Shown here piece by piece: positions 39,267 through 49,366 of a DNA stretch of 64,000 nucleotides; position 1 is the first letter of the stretch, and each line of letters starts with the position of its first letter. Source of the stretch: Verrucomicrobiota bacterium (GTDB lineage: Bacteria; Verrucomicrobiota; Verrucomicrobiia; Limisphaerales; DSYF01); assembly GCA_025457615.1 (NCBI GenBank), contig JALOTZ010000014.1, positions 1 through 64,000 of the forward strand, in the 5' to 3' direction. A model generated the notes under the pieces. It saw only the letters and a list, made by a program, of their open reading frames with translations. It had not been told where the DNA came from and did no database searches. The translations under genes were made by a program, and so were the position numbers.

Positions 39267-40136
39267 TCATGGAATCGCCTTCCGCGTGGCGATCTCCTCG
39301 ACCATCCGCGCGGCGGCCACAAACCCGAAAGTGCCGGTCACGAAGGTGGCGGTGCCGAAACCGCTCCGGCAGTCCAGCCGTAGCTCGGCCCCCGCCGGAC
39401 GGGCCTCGCAGACCGAGCCATCCGGCCGCGGATAGACCGGCGGCTCACTCGAATAGACACACTCGACCCCGAACTTCTTCCCGCCTCGCGGAAAACCGTG
39501 ATCGGCCCGAAGCGTCCTGCGCACCGATTGCAGCAGCCGGTCCCCCTCCGATCGGGCCAGATCATCCACACGAATCCGCATCGGATCGCGTCGTCCGCCG
39601 GCCCCACCCGCCGTGAGGATCGGGAGGCCCCGCTGCCGACAGAGCACGATCATCAGGCATTTCTCCCGCGCCCGGTCAATCGCGTCGAACACGTAGTCGT
39701 AATCGTCGTCCAACAGCGACGCCGCGTTGCCGGGGGTGAGGAACGCTTCGATGGGCCTGACATCAATATCCGGGTTGATGGCGCGGACGCGGTGCGCCAT
39801 CACCGCCACCTTGGTCTTCTTGATCTCCCCATCCAACGCATGGATCTGGCGGTTCACGTTGCTCACGCACACATCGTCCATGTCCACCAACGTCAGCCGA
39901 CCGATCCCCGACCGGGCCAGCGCCTCCACCGTCCAAGATCCGACCCCCCCCACACCCACGACACAAACATGCGACCGGCGCAGCGCCTCGAGTCCGGCTT
40001 TGGAATACAGCCGGCGAATGCCGCCAAACCTGAGATCAAACGAGCGCATGAACGGGCTCCAGTAGTAACGCCTCCCCCAAGTCGCCCGCAATCCGTCTTT
40101 CACCTGTCCGAGGGCTATCCGCGATTCCATTGCCAA
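39267..40136 (-). CDS. tcdA: tRNA threonylcarbamoyladenosine dehydratase (ThiF/E1-like)
   Basis: VCVVGVGGVGSWTVEALARSGIGRLTLVDMDDVCVSNVNRQIHAL; true start perhaps MRSFDLRFGG. Confidence 0.93.
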   Translation of the reverse strand: MAMESRIALGQVKDGLRATWGRRYYWSPFMRSFDLRFGGIRRLYSKAGLEALRRSHVCVVGVGGVGSWTVEALARSGIGRLTLVDMDDVCVSNVNRQIHALDGEIKKTKVAVMAHRVRAINPDIDVRPIEAFLTPGNAASLLDDDYDYVFDAIDRAREKCLMIVLCRQRGLPILTAGGAGGRRDPMRIRVDDLARSEGDRLLQSVRRTLRADHGFPRGGKKFGVECVYSSEPPVYPRPDGSVCEARPAGAELRLDCRSGFGTATFVTGTFGFVAAARMVEEIATRKAIP

Positions 40137-40164
40137 CCCGCCGCATCCTGCATAGCCTTAGCCC

Positions 40165-41592
40165 ATGCCGATTCCGGTTCTTACGGTGGACCAGATGCGC
40201 GAGTGGGAACAGGCCACATGGGCAACGGGTGTCACCGAACAATCTGTGATTCAACAGGTCGGACAACGCCTGGCCCGTCGCATCCTGACGTTGACCCGGT
40301 CCGGTGACTTCATCCTGCTGCTGGCCGGCAGCGGTCACAACGGCGACGACACCCGCGCCGCCGCCGGCCACCTGACGGATCGCGTGGTGCAGACCCTGAA
40401 TATCCGGAATCCAGCGGCGGACCTGGCCACGCTGCAATCCCTGCTGGCACAACGCCCCGCGCTGGTCGTGGACGGGTTGTTCGGCATCGGCCTGGATCGC
40501 CCTCTCGACGCCGCCTGGAGCACGCTGGTCGAATCGGTGAACCACTCGCAGAGCCGGATCTTGTGCGTGGACGTTCCCTCCGGGCTGCCGGCGGACACCG
40601 GGAACCCGGTCGGTGTGGCGATGCGCGCCAATCTTACCCTGACCATCGGGGCTCCCAAGGTGGGACTGCTGGCCTCGGCAGCGGCTCCGTTTGTCGGGCG
40701 ACTGGAGGTGGCCACCGACGTCGGCTTGATCCCGTGTTACCATCACCCTGACCTGTGGTGGACGTTGCCTGGGGACTTCGCAGGCTTTCCCCCGGCGCGG
40801 ATGGCGGGGGCGCACAAGGGCGCGTTTGGACACCTCTCCATCGTGGCCGGGAGTGTGGGGTATCAGGGAGCCGCGGTGCTGGCGGCGCGCGGGGCGCAAC
40901 GGGCGCGTCCGGGCTTGATCACCTTGCACACGCAAGAAGCGGTGTTTCCCATTGCGGCCTCCCAATTGCAAAGCGTGATGGTCCGTCCCTGGAACACCGC
41001 CGAGCTGGATCGCGGTACCGCCATGCTGCTGGGCCCCGGCCTGGCGGCGAATGACGTGGACGAAGAACTGCAGCAGCCCCTGCGCAGGCTTTGGACCAAA
41101 GACGGGCTGCAACCCATGGTCGCCGACGCCACGGCGCTGGACTGGTTGCCGATGGGACTGGCGGTTCCGCACCAGTTGCGCGTGGTCACCCCGCATCCGG
41201 GCGAAGCGGCGCGCATGATCAACTCCAACCCGGACCAGGTTCAGGCGGACCGGCTCGCCGCCCTGCGGAGGATTTCCACACGGTTCGGCAATTGTTGGGT
41301 GGTGCTCAAGGGACAGCACACGCTGGTCGGACGCAGCACGGGCGAGGTCTATGTGAACAGTTCCGGCAACGCCGGGCTCGCCCAAGGGGGCAGCGGCGAC
41401 GTGCTGGCCGGCTACCTGGCGGGCCTGCTGGTCCAACCTGAATTGCAGCAGGATGCCCTGACCACACTCCGATACGCCGTGTGGCAGCACGGCGCCACGG
41501 CCGACCTGCTGGAGCAGAGCCGGTCCAACTGGACGGTGGACGATCTGGTCGGACAGATCGGGGGAGCGCAGCCGGCAGACTTCCACCCTTGA
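40165..41592 (+). CDS. nnr: Bifunctional NAD(P)H-hydrate epimerase/dehydratase
   Basis: N-terminal epimerase-like plus C-terminal YjeF dehydratase motifs (AHKGAFGHLSIVAGSVGYQGAAVLAARGA; NSSGNAGLAQGGSGDVLAGYLAGLL). Confidence 0.92.
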   Translation: MPIPVLTVDQMREWEQATWATGVTEQSVIQQVGQRLARRILTLTRSGDFILLLAGSGHNGDDTRAAAGHLTDRVVQTLNIRNPAADLATLQSLLAQRPALVVDGLFGIGLDRPLDAAWSTLVESVNHSQSRILCVDVPSGLPADTGNPVGVAMRANLTLTIGAPKVGLLASAAAPFVGRLEVATDVGLIPCYHHPDLWWTLPGDFAGFPPARMAGAHKGAFGHLSIVAGSVGYQGAAVLAARGAQRARPGLITLHTQEAVFPIAASQLQSVMVRPWNTAELDRGTAMLLGPGLAANDVDEELQQPLRRLWTKDGLQPMVADATALDWLPMGLAVPHQLRVVTPHPGEAARMINSNPDQVQADRLAALRRISTRFGNCWVVLKGQHTLVGRSTGEVYVNSSGNAGLAQGGSGDVLAGYLAGLLVQPELQQDALTTLRYAVWQHGATADLLEQSRSNWTVDDLVGQIGGAQPADFHP

Positions 41593-41648
41593 GAAAGCTG
41601 AAATTTCCTTTCTAAGCCCGGACCGGTTTGTTATTCAGCCCCCACTCT

Positions 41649-42584
41649 ATGCGGACCATCCCACGCATCGTCCTCCTCTGCCTCCTATGCTGCGCCGTGC
41701 TGTTCCCGGCGGGTGCCGCCACCTATACCCTGGAAGACGGGTCCACGATCATCGGCGACCCGCTCCTGTCCACCGCCAGCGATGCCGGCGTGAAGATCCG
41801 GCAGGCGGACGGCACCTACAAGGACGTGTCCTGGGGCTCGTTCTCGCAGCCGGATCTCAAGACCTTCATGCAAAACGAGAAACTGACCGAGTTCATCGAG
41901 CCTTTCATCATCGTCAGCGCCGAGGACAAGGCCAGGCTCACCGAGGTGCCCATCAAGGAAGTCAGCCGGCTGTCGCGTCCGGACAAGGGGTCGGTGATCG
42001 GATCCCTGTTCGGCTCCGGAATCGGCTGGGTGGTGGTCCTGCTCGTTCTTGCAGCCAACATCTTCGCCGGGTATGAGATCGCCCTCTTCCGGGCGCGCAA
42101 CGTCTGGCTGGTGGCCGGGCTGGCGGCCATCCCCTTCGCGGGTTTCGTCAGCAACATCGTCTGGTTGAGCCTGCCCACCTACATCGAGAAGGAGCCGGAA
42201 CCCACCCCGGAAGAACTGGCCCACGCCGAGGAGATGCGGCCCGAGTTCAAAGTGCCGCTGGCCGGGGAAATCGAGGCCGCCCAGGCCGCCGCGGAAGGCC
42301 GGGACCTCAGCGTGCCCAAGGACGAGGTGTTTGCCCGGGGCAAGTTTACATTCAACAAGCGTTTCTTCGAGACCCGGTTCGCCGATTTCTTCGGCACCGT
42401 CCGCCGTGGCGAGCAGAAGTTCCAGTTCATGGTCATCAAGACCCCGAAGGCGTTGATCGTCGCCGATCGTATCACCCGCGTCACCGCCACCGATCTTCAC
42501 GTCAATGCCATCAAAGGCGCCTCCGGCGAGGTGGGCGTGAGCTTCGGCGACCTCCAGGAAGTGCGTCTGACCGCCAAAGCCTGA
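41649..42584 (+). CDS. Hypothetical membrane protein
   Basis: Signal-like N-terminus and two internal TM segments; no recognised family. Confidence 0.7.
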   Translation: MRTIPRIVLLCLLCCAVLFPAGAATYTLEDGSTIIGDPLLSTASDAGVKIRQADGTYKDVSWGSFSQPDLKTFMQNEKLTEFIEPFIIVSAEDKARLTEVPIKEVSRLSRPDKGSVIGSLFGSGIGWVVVLLVLAANIFAGYEIALFRARNVWLVAGLAAIPFAGFVSNIVWLSLPTYIEKEPEPTPEELAHAEEMRPEFKVPLAGEIEAAQAAAEGRDLSVPKDEVFARGKFTFNKRFFETRFADFFGTVRRGEQKFQFMVIKTPKALIVADRITRVTATDLHVNAIKGASGEVGVSFGDLQEVRLTAKA

Positions 42585-42636
42585 GGCCGCCGCGCCCCCG
42601 GAGGACACCGCACCCCGCCGCGCAGCCCGAGACCTT

Positions 42637-43236
42637 ATGAAATACCGCACCATCCTCCTCTTCGGCGCGCCGGGCTCGGGCAAAGGGACCCAAGGCAAGA
42701 TCCTGGGCACCATTCCGCACTTCTTCCATTGCGCGTGCGGCGATGTCTTCCGCAACCTCAAGCCCGAGACCCCGCTGGGCCAGGTCTTCGTCAAATACTC
42801 CGCCGAAGGCAAACTGGTCCCGGACGATTTCACCGTCCAACTGTGGCGGGAATCCATCGAGGCCAGCACCCGGGCCAACCAGTTCCAACCCAAGGTGGAT
42901 TATCTGGTTCTCGACGGCATTCCCCGCAACGCCAACCAGGCCCGCATCCTCGCGGAAACCCTCGAGGTGAAGGCGATGTTCTGGCTTCGCGCCCGCGAAG
43001 TCAGCAACCTGATCAGCCGGCTCCAGCGCCGCGCGCTCAAGGATAACCGGCTGGATGACGCCAACATCGACGTGATCCGGCACCGGCTGGAAACCTACGA
43101 GAAGGAGACACGGCCGGTGGTGGATTTCTACGGGAAGAAGCTGGTCCGGCAAATCGACGCCGACAAGACGCCGCTGGAGGTCTGCCACAGCATCCTTGGG
43201 CACATCAAACGGCTCGGCCTGCTGCCCTCCGTCTGA
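42637..43236 (+). CDS. adk: Adenylate kinase / nucleoside monophosphate kinase
   Basis: LLFGAPGSGKGTQGK P-loop; LDGIPRNANQA; RLETYEKETRPVVDFY. Confidence 0.88.
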   Translation: MKYRTILLFGAPGSGKGTQGKILGTIPHFFHCACGDVFRNLKPETPLGQVFVKYSAEGKLVPDDFTVQLWRESIEASTRANQFQPKVDYLVLDGIPRNANQARILAETLEVKAMFWLRAREVSNLISRLQRRALKDNRLDDANIDVIRHRLETYEKETRPVVDFYGKKLVRQIDADKTPLEVCHSILGHIKRLGLLPSV

Positions 43237-43241
43237 GTTTC

Positions 43242-44246
43242 ATGGGCCGGCTCCGCATCGTCTTCCTGGGCACGCCGGACCTGGCGGCCACCTGCCTGTC
43301 CAAGCTTCTCGCGTCCGCGGAATCCGAAGTCGTGGCCGTCGTGTCCCAGCCCGACCGGCCCAAAGGGCGGCACCTCCACCTGCAACCCACACCGGTCAAG
43401 ACCACGGCTGTGGCGGCCGGGATTCCCGTGTTCCAGCCGGACAAGGCCCGCGAACCGGATTTCCTCGAGACACTGCGGCAAATGAAGCCTGACCTGATTG
43501 CTGTGGCCGCCTACGGACAGATCCTGCCGCAGGCGCTGCTCGACATCCCGAAGCACGGCTGCCTTAACGTGCACACCTCGCTGCTCCCCCGTTATCGCGG
43601 AGCCGCTCCCATCCAATGGGCCATTCTCAACGGGGACCCCGAAACGGGAGTGACCATTATGAAGATCGTCCCCGAGTTGGACGCCGGGGATATCGTCAGC
43701 CAGGTGCGCACCCCGATCCAGGCCGAGGACGACGCCCTGACCTTGCATGACCGGCTGGCAACGCTGGGCGCGGAGTTGCTGGTCAAGACCATCCCGGATT
43801 ACGTCGCCGGCAAGCGGCAGCTTCGACCGCAAGCCACCCACGAGGTGGTTTACGCCCGCAAGATCACCAAGGCGGACGGGCGTGTGGATTGGACGCGCCC
43901 GGCGACGGAGCTCTGGAACCAGGTGCGCGGCCTGACGCCCTGGCCCGGGGCCTTCACCTATCTGCCCGTCGCCGCAGCCCCGGAATCCGCCGTTCGTGGT
44001 TCCGGCGTGAGCTGTCCAACCGAAACACCGCCCGCCCTCCTGAAACTATGGAAGGCTGAACGGGCAGCGTGCAAAGGCCCGCCCGGGACGATTCTTGAAT
44101 CGGATAAGGACGGCCTGGTGGTGGCCTGTGGGCAGGACGCCCTCCGCATCCTGGAACTGCAAACCGAAGGCAAACGCCGGATGACAACTGCCGAGTTCCT
44201 GTCCGGACACCCCCTCCGCGCGGGGGACATGCTGGGCAACTCCTGA
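43242..44246 (+). CDS. fmt: Methionyl-tRNA formyltransferase
   Basis: IVFLGTPDLAATCLSKLL; LNVHTSLLPRYRGAAPIQWAILNGDPETGVTIM. Confidence 0.97.
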   Translation: MGRLRIVFLGTPDLAATCLSKLLASAESEVVAVVSQPDRPKGRHLHLQPTPVKTTAVAAGIPVFQPDKAREPDFLETLRQMKPDLIAVAAYGQILPQALLDIPKHGCLNVHTSLLPRYRGAAPIQWAILNGDPETGVTIMKIVPELDAGDIVSQVRTPIQAEDDALTLHDRLATLGAELLVKTIPDYVAGKRQLRPQATHEVVYARKITKADGRVDWTRPATELWNQVRGLTPWPGAFTYLPVAAAPESAVRGSGVSCPTETPPALLKLWKAERAACKGPPGTILESDKDGLVVACGQDALRILELQTEGKRRMTTAEFLSGHPLRAGDMLGNS

Positions 44247-44267
44247 CCTCGCGGCCTGCCGCCCCAC

Positions 44268-44375
44268 GGACCGCGAGTCCGCGACTCGCAGCAGCACCAA
44301 AGCTCCCCGCGCCCACGTCCAGGGCCAGAACCTCCCACACCTGCGCTGCCGCTGCGGCTCACGGAGCCGCGCCCC
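44268..44375. repeat. Bipartite hairpin repeat, type C copy 2 (108 bp) plus extra left module 44376-44400
   Basis: Same end modules and same length as 10627-10734. Confidence 0.85.
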
Positions 44376-44458
44376 GGACCGCGAGTCCGCGACTCGCAGC
44401 ACTCACGCTGCTCCCGACGCACACGACCCGATCACCACCCACCCCGCCCTGATGACCT

Positions 44459-44533
44459 CGTAGCCGTGGACGTGGAGTCCGCGCAGCAACCAAGCCGTTC
44501 GAGATAGGCGCCGACTCACGTGCGGCGGCTACA
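44459..44533. repeat. Type D inverted repeat (gtagccg...cggctac)
   Basis: Ends gtagccgtggacg / gactcacgtgcggcggctac; related to 59761-59862. Confidence 0.65.
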
Positions 44534-44572
44534 ACGTCTCGGGAAAGGGGCGGCCGGTGTCTTACCAACCGA

Positions 44573-44944
44573 CTACCTGCTCAACGTTCGCGCCTTGGCG
44601 ATGAGCCGCTGGTATTCGGACTCGTCCACCTCGCGTCGAATCGCCCGACACCGCTCAACCGCTTCCGGCGTCGTCCACAGGTTTGGGAAGTCGCGGCATT
44701 GCTGGGGTTTCACGGGCTGCACGGCGCAGTCATTGCCGTCGAGGAACACGCATTCGCCACCCGGCTTCTCCTCCAGCGCCAAGCCACGGCGGTCCGGTCG
44801 CAGCCGCGTGAATTGCTGGATGAACTCGTGCTCGGACAGGCCTTTGAAGGCTGCCAGGCGCGAGATCTCGGCGTCCGCCAACTTCACCTGGCCCGGCCAG
44901 CGGCAGCAGGCCGTGCAGCGCTGGCACTCCAGGAAGACGGGCAT
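44573..44944 (-). CDS. YkgJ-family cysteine cluster protein
   Basis: FLECQRCTACCRWPGQV; GECVFLDGNDCAVQPVKPQQCRDFP. Confidence 0.88.
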   Translation of the reverse strand: MPVFLECQRCTACCRWPGQVKLADAEISRLAAFKGLSEHEFIQQFTRLRPDRRGLALEEKPGGECVFLDGNDCAVQPVKPQQCRDFPNLWTTPEAVERCRAIRREVDESEYQRLIAKARTLSR

Positions 44945-45001
44945 GAAACAAAATGCCCGCCTCCCGGACACCACCGGCGAGGCGGGCACACGGGTCTGCG
45001 G

Positions 45002-47236
45002 CTATTTCGCCGGCTGATTCGTGTCCACCGCGGCGGCGACCGCGTTCGAGTTTACGCCAGAGGGGACCGCGTTGGTGACGGCCGCGGCTGCCGGCTTCTG
45101 CCAGAAGTAATGGCCCCGCTTCTTGTGATCCACGCGGATCCACACGGCGGCGACCACGAGCACCAGCAGGAAGATATACAAGCCCCACGGACGCTTCTTC
45201 TCGGCAAACGGATCGTCCAGCGAACGCTCGGCGTTCGCGGGCAGTTTGGCCACATGAGTCAGCGCGGCGCCGAACGGCACGTTCATCTTGGCGCGGGTGT
45301 TGATGGCCCAGCCATTGGCATCGAGGATGGGCGCGATGTTGCGCCGGCGCAGCTTGAGCCAGGCGATGATCATCGAGGGCAGCGAGATGATCAGGATGAT
45401 GCCCACAAACACCAGCGGGATCTGCCACACCGCCAGATTCATCAGTCCGGTGGCAAGTCCGGTGACGGCCGTGCCAATGGCACCCACGGCAACGCCCAAG
45501 GCCGCCACGGTGCCGACATCGATCTTCTTCGGCTCGGCCGGCTTGCTCTTGTCGGCTGTGGCCACGGTCTCCGCCGCAGCCGCCAGCTTCTTGTCGGAGG
45601 CGGCCTCGGCGGCCGCCGCCCGTTTCGCAACCATCTCCTCGATCGTGCGCAGCAGCTTCTTGTATGGACTCCAGAACGCCTCGCGCAGGCTGATCGGGTT
45701 GGTCACCACCTTGGTGATGGTGGCGTCCCAATCCCGGCCTTTCCGGTCGTAGAAAACGCCGTTGCGGCCGACCATCAGGTTGTCGGCATCGCCGTCCGTG
45801 AACGCCGCCACGATGGTGCGCTTGGGGCTGTCCGGACGGGTGCAATCGCAGTAGGCGAGGTAGGCCCCGGCCAGCCCGGCCAGGGTGGCGTGCTTGCCGG
45901 CATCCACCACGTCCAGGCACAAGTGACAGGAACGGGCATCGAGGTAGAGGACACCGGACTGGAACACGGCGCCGCGACGGCCGTAGAACTCGGCGAAGTT
46001 CACGTAGTTGGCGAGCAACTTCACGAGGTCGCGCTGGAACCGGACCAGCTTCTCGACCGACACCATCTGCGCGTATTCCGGCGCCAGCGCGGCGTCCGCG
46101 GCGATGAGCTTGGCAATGCGCTGTTTCGCGTCGCCGGCCAGCAGTTCGCGGGCGCGGGCCACACCGATTTTCTCGACCCCGGTGACGGGCTTGGCCGCCT
46201 GCCACGCCGCGTAGGGAGCCAGCTTCGCCTGCAACGCCGCCCAGTCGGCTTCGCTCAGGCTGGTCTTGCCCGAACCCAGCAGCGGAGTCACCGCCTGACT
46301 GGCCAGTTGGCCGATCGCACCGGCCCAGGCGGGGTTCAATCCACCGGACAAGGACAGCGGTTTGCCGGGCTCGATCCGCGCCAGGGGGAATCCCGCCACT
46401 TCCTGCGCGGTGATCGTGAGGTCCTGAGCGGCAATGGAAAGATACTCCGCCTCCTGCCGGTTCACCGCCGCCGTGGCCCGGGCATCGAACGCAGCCAGGC
46501 GACCGCGCGCAAAGTAATCCTCCACCTTGACCTTGACGGCCTGCACGGCGGCATAAGCGGACGCCGTCTGGTCTCCCGCCGCCAGAACCGCCTTGTCCTG
46601 CTCGCCTTGCTTGTGCCAGTCGGACAGCGCCTGCGCCTCGGCAAAGAACTTGTCCAGCGTTGCTTGATCCACACCGGGCTTGCCGCTGCGATCCGTCACG
46701 CCACCGAGGGCGGCCAGGATGTCGGCGATGTCCTTCCGGGTGGCCTCATCCTCGGCGTCCCCCACGGGCACGATGCCGTCACCATTCAGACGCGTCTGGG
46801 TGAAGTCCTTGGTCATCCCCTCCACCTCCGCCAGGGAAATGCTGGTGGCGTTCGCCTTGCCAAGGTTGGACAGAATCCGTTGCGCCCCCTTGCGAATGCC
46901 CTCGTCCTGGATGGAAGCCAGCGGGACGGAGTCGCCCCCCTTGATCAAGCCCTCCAGGTCGCGGAAGGCGCCCCGGGCCCATTGAATCGCCGCCAGCACC
47001 TCCGGCGGCCGGATGCGGCCATCCTTGTCGGTGTCCACCAGATCGAGCGTGCGCGGATCAAACTCGATCCCGCGCGTAGGCATGGCCAGGGCCATCCACA
47101 GTTTGAGATCGAGTTGCTCCAAGTGCGCGATGTCCGATCCGCTGCGGATCATCACCTGATCCACGCCGCCGGACCGGAAGAACCGCCAGACATGCCGTGA
47201 AATTGTCTCTTGAGACGCTGAATTGCTCGTGGTCAT
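45002..47236 (-). CDS. Uncharacterised large membrane protein with EF-hand-like motif
   Basis: 744 aa; DTDKDGRIRPPEVL; C-terminal TM segments. Confidence 0.75.
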   Translation of the reverse strand: MTTSNSASQETISRHVWRFFRSGGVDQVMIRSGSDIAHLEQLDLKLWMALAMPTRGIEFDPRTLDLVDTDKDGRIRPPEVLAAIQWARGAFRDLEGLIKGGDSVPLASIQDEGIRKGAQRILSNLGKANATSISLAEVEGMTKDFTQTRLNGDGIVPVGDAEDEATRKDIADILAALGGVTDRSGKPGVDQATLDKFFAEAQALSDWHKQGEQDKAVLAAGDQTASAYAAVQAVKVKVEDYFARGRLAAFDARATAAVNRQEAEYLSIAAQDLTITAQEVAGFPLARIEPGKPLSLSGGLNPAWAGAIGQLASQAVTPLLGSGKTSLSEADWAALQAKLAPYAAWQAAKPVTGVEKIGVARARELLAGDAKQRIAKLIAADAALAPEYAQMVSVEKLVRFQRDLVKLLANYVNFAEFYGRRGAVFQSGVLYLDARSCHLCLDVVDAGKHATLAGLAGAYLAYCDCTRPDSPKRTIVAAFTDGDADNLMVGRNGVFYDRKGRDWDATITKVVTNPISLREAFWSPYKKLLRTIEEMVAKRAAAAEAASDKKLAAAAETVATADKSKPAEPKKIDVGTVAALGVAVGAIGTAVTGLATGLMNLAVWQIPLVFVGIILIISLPSMIIAWLKLRRRNIAPILDANGWAINTRAKMNVPFGAALTHVAKLPANAERSLDDPFAEKKRPWGLYIFLLVLVVAAVWIRVDHKKRGHYFWQKPAAAAVTNAVPSGVNSNAVAAAVDTNQPAK

Positions 47237-47486
47237 GGGAATGCCTTTCCTGTTTGGTTGAACCTCGGACTTACTTCGCGAAATATAGGCCCGGCACGGG
47301 GCATGGCCAGCAGATTTGTGGCGGCCTCCCCGCAGCGCGGGTTCCCAGGCCCGGAACTCCTCATTCCTGAGCGCAGGTTTGTCAGAGGCGAGGAACGGGC
47401 GTGATTACAGCGCTGCCGGGTCAGGGGACCCGGCCTGCCAGGAGGCCCGTTGCGGGCCCGATGTCCTGATAAGGATCTAACCGGGC

Positions 47487-47594
47487 GGACCGCGAGTCCG
47501 CGACTCGCAGCACTCACGAAGCTCCCCACGCCCACGCCCAGATTGCTGGCCTTGCACCCGGGCGCACCCGCTGCGGCTCACGGAGCCGCGCTCC
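47487..47594. repeat. Bipartite hairpin repeat, type C copy 3 (108 bp)
   Basis: ggaccgcgagtccgcgactcgcagc ... gctgcggctcacggagccgcgctcc. Confidence 0.85.
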
Positions 47595-47609
47595 ATACTC
47601 AGGCCCGGG

Positions 47610-48392
47610 CTAGTCCATGCTCTTCCGCAGCTCGACGAGCAACTGGTCGGACGCCGTGACCCGGATAAACCCCCGCCGCGGATGCTCGAGGTCCACGATG
47701 ACATACACCGTCAGGGCGGTGATGGCTGCGAAGGCGATCATATGCGTCCAACTGCGTTCCCGCGCCGCGGCCATGCCGTAGCCGGCGAGCAGTGAACAAC
47801 TGAGGCTGAGCCCGGATAACATGAAGAAAACGATGCGCGGCGGATGGCGCGACACCATGGCCGTGCGCACGGTGGCGACGTCATACATCTCGTTCAGCGC
47901 TGGCAATACCAGCATCGCCACGCCCCGGCCCGGGTCGCTCCGACAGGCTGTGGTGGCCTTTTCCCACATGGCCGCCTGCAATGCCTTGGAGTCCGCCAAC
48001 CCCTTCTGGGCCGCCGTGGCGTCCGCTATCCGGCGGTAGCTCTCCAGACGCGAATCCACGTAACGCCGGAACAGATCCCGCAGCTCGAGACGGGTCGGGT
48101 CCGGAAGCGCGTCCAGCCTCAACCACGCGGTGCCGATGGCATTGGCCTCCTGCACGATCAAGTCGCGGCGCTGATCGAACCGGTTCGCCGCACCATTGAA
48201 CGTGAAGGCCACGAGAAGGCCAAGCAGGCCAAACACGGAAGCTTCGACCGCGCCCAGGCCGGCTTTGGCGCCTTCCGGATCGCGGGCCAGGCGCCGTTTG
48301 CCGAGGCGTCGCCCCACCTCCAAGGCCAGGAGCATGCCCAGGAAGAGCGCCAAAACAAAAAGGGTCGCGGTCAGTGTGTTTCCGAGTTGCAT
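47610..48392 (-). CDS. DUF4239-like (bestrophin-like) membrane protein
   Basis: VEASVFGLLGLLVAFTFNGAANRFDQRRDLIVQEANAIGTAWLRLD. Confidence 0.82.
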   Translation of the reverse strand: MQLGNTLTATLFVLALFLGMLLALEVGRRLGKRRLARDPEGAKAGLGAVEASVFGLLGLLVAFTFNGAANRFDQRRDLIVQEANAIGTAWLRLDALPDPTRLELRDLFRRYVDSRLESYRRIADATAAQKGLADSKALQAAMWEKATTACRSDPGRGVAMLVLPALNEMYDVATVRTAMVSRHPPRIVFFMLSGLSLSCSLLAGYGMAAARERSWTHMIAFAAITALTVYVIVDLEHPRRGFIRVTASDQLLVELRKSMD

Positions 48393-48398
48393 AGGGTC

Positions 48399-48764
48399 TC
48401 AACGGGCCAGGCTGACGCCGTTGGCGTAGGAAGCCGGAAGCCGGGCGAACAGTTCGGGACGCTCCTTCCGCAACAGGGAGGCCAGCCAATGACGCATGAA
48501 GGTCCAAAGCCAGTCCCGACCGCCGTCGCCCGGGCTGCGGAGCTGGCGTCGGACGCGCGGGTTGCTGGCATAGACCGCCTCGGCGCGTTCGGTGAGGCGG
48601 ACCAGCCAGTCGCGGGGCAATTCCTCGCCCAGCCATGCGGACGCCTCCTCCCAGACGCCAGCCGCCACGGCGCCGGGCACCAGGGGGGTGTCCTCTTCAA
48701 TCCGGGCCGGCTCGGACCATCGCGGCCAGCCCCCGTGTGTCATCCGTTCTTCCAGTAGTTCCAT
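48399..48764 (-). CDS. Hypothetical protein
   Basis: 121 aa ORF adjacent to and co-oriented with DUF4239 gene; no recognised domain. Confidence 0.5.
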   Translation of the reverse strand: MELLEERMTHGGWPRWSEPARIEEDTPLVPGAVAAGVWEEASAWLGEELPRDWLVRLTERAEAVYASNPRVRRQLRSPGDGGRDWLWTFMRHWLASLLRKERPELFARLPASYANGVSLAR

Positions 48765-48860
48765 GATCGACCAGGAGGGTTCAGACAGTCACAAACTCCA
48801 AAGCTTGGGGAATGAGCGGAGGGGAACGCTTGGATAGGTTCCGCCTCTCGATCCGTCAAT

Positions 48861-49070
48861 TCAGGCTGAAGCCAGGTCAGCCTCCAGCGGCCTGTCCTTC
48901 CTGAACCGGCTCACGCCCAGCACGCTGAAGCCAATCACGCGCCCCTGAGCGTCCACCCGCTCCATCACCGCGTCGTGCTGCGTTTCCTTTTCGTAACCAG
49001 CAGCATCGGAAAACCGCACTTCCAGGTAGTCCGCCTCCGCGTCGAACCAGACTCTTACTTTATTGGCCAT
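48861..49070 (-). CDS. DUF2283-domain protein (putative antitoxin-like partner)
   Basis: KVRVWFDAEADYLEVRFSDAAGYEKETQHDAVMERVDAQGRVIGFSVL. Confidence 0.82.
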   Translation of the reverse strand: MANKVRVWFDAEADYLEVRFSDAAGYEKETQHDAVMERVDAQGRVIGFSVLGVSRFRKDRPLEADLASA

Positions 49071-49366
49071 AGATCTTCTCCAGCTTTCGGTTTGTCGGTG
49101 AGGTATCCCGTAACCACAAACGCGTCGTTCTCTGCATACTTAACCACGACACACAGCCATTTGCCACCCACAATCGTCTGTGCGCAAAACCCGTAGAACA
49201 GCCGGATGTCGAAATCCGAGCGTGATCGCCGCACCAGATCAGGCTGGCGGAGGGCCCGTTCCAGTTCGGCCCCCATCCCGGCCATCTCCGGATGCTCCAG
49301 GATATGCGCAAGCCGCTCCTCCGTGAGGCGGACTCTGCGGCCGAAGCAATCGCCGATCGACCTCAC
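49055..49366 (-). CDS. PBECR/DUF4258-like small putative RNase/toxin-type protein
   Basis: RVRLTEERLAHILEHPEM...DLVRRSRSDFDIRLFYGFCAQTIVGGKWLCVVVKYAENDAFVVTGYLTD; overlaps DUF2283 ORF. Confidence 0.65.
   Translation of the reverse strand: MRSIGDCFGRRVRLTEERLAHILEHPEMAGMGAELERALRQPDLVRRSRSDFDIRLFYGFCAQTIVGGKWLCVVVKYAENDAFVVTGYLTDKPKAGEDLWPIK

Noticed and set aside
44699-47200. 833-aa plus-strand ORF
   Set aside because: Antisense to the coherent 744-aa membrane protein; composition typical of codon-position mirror ORFs.
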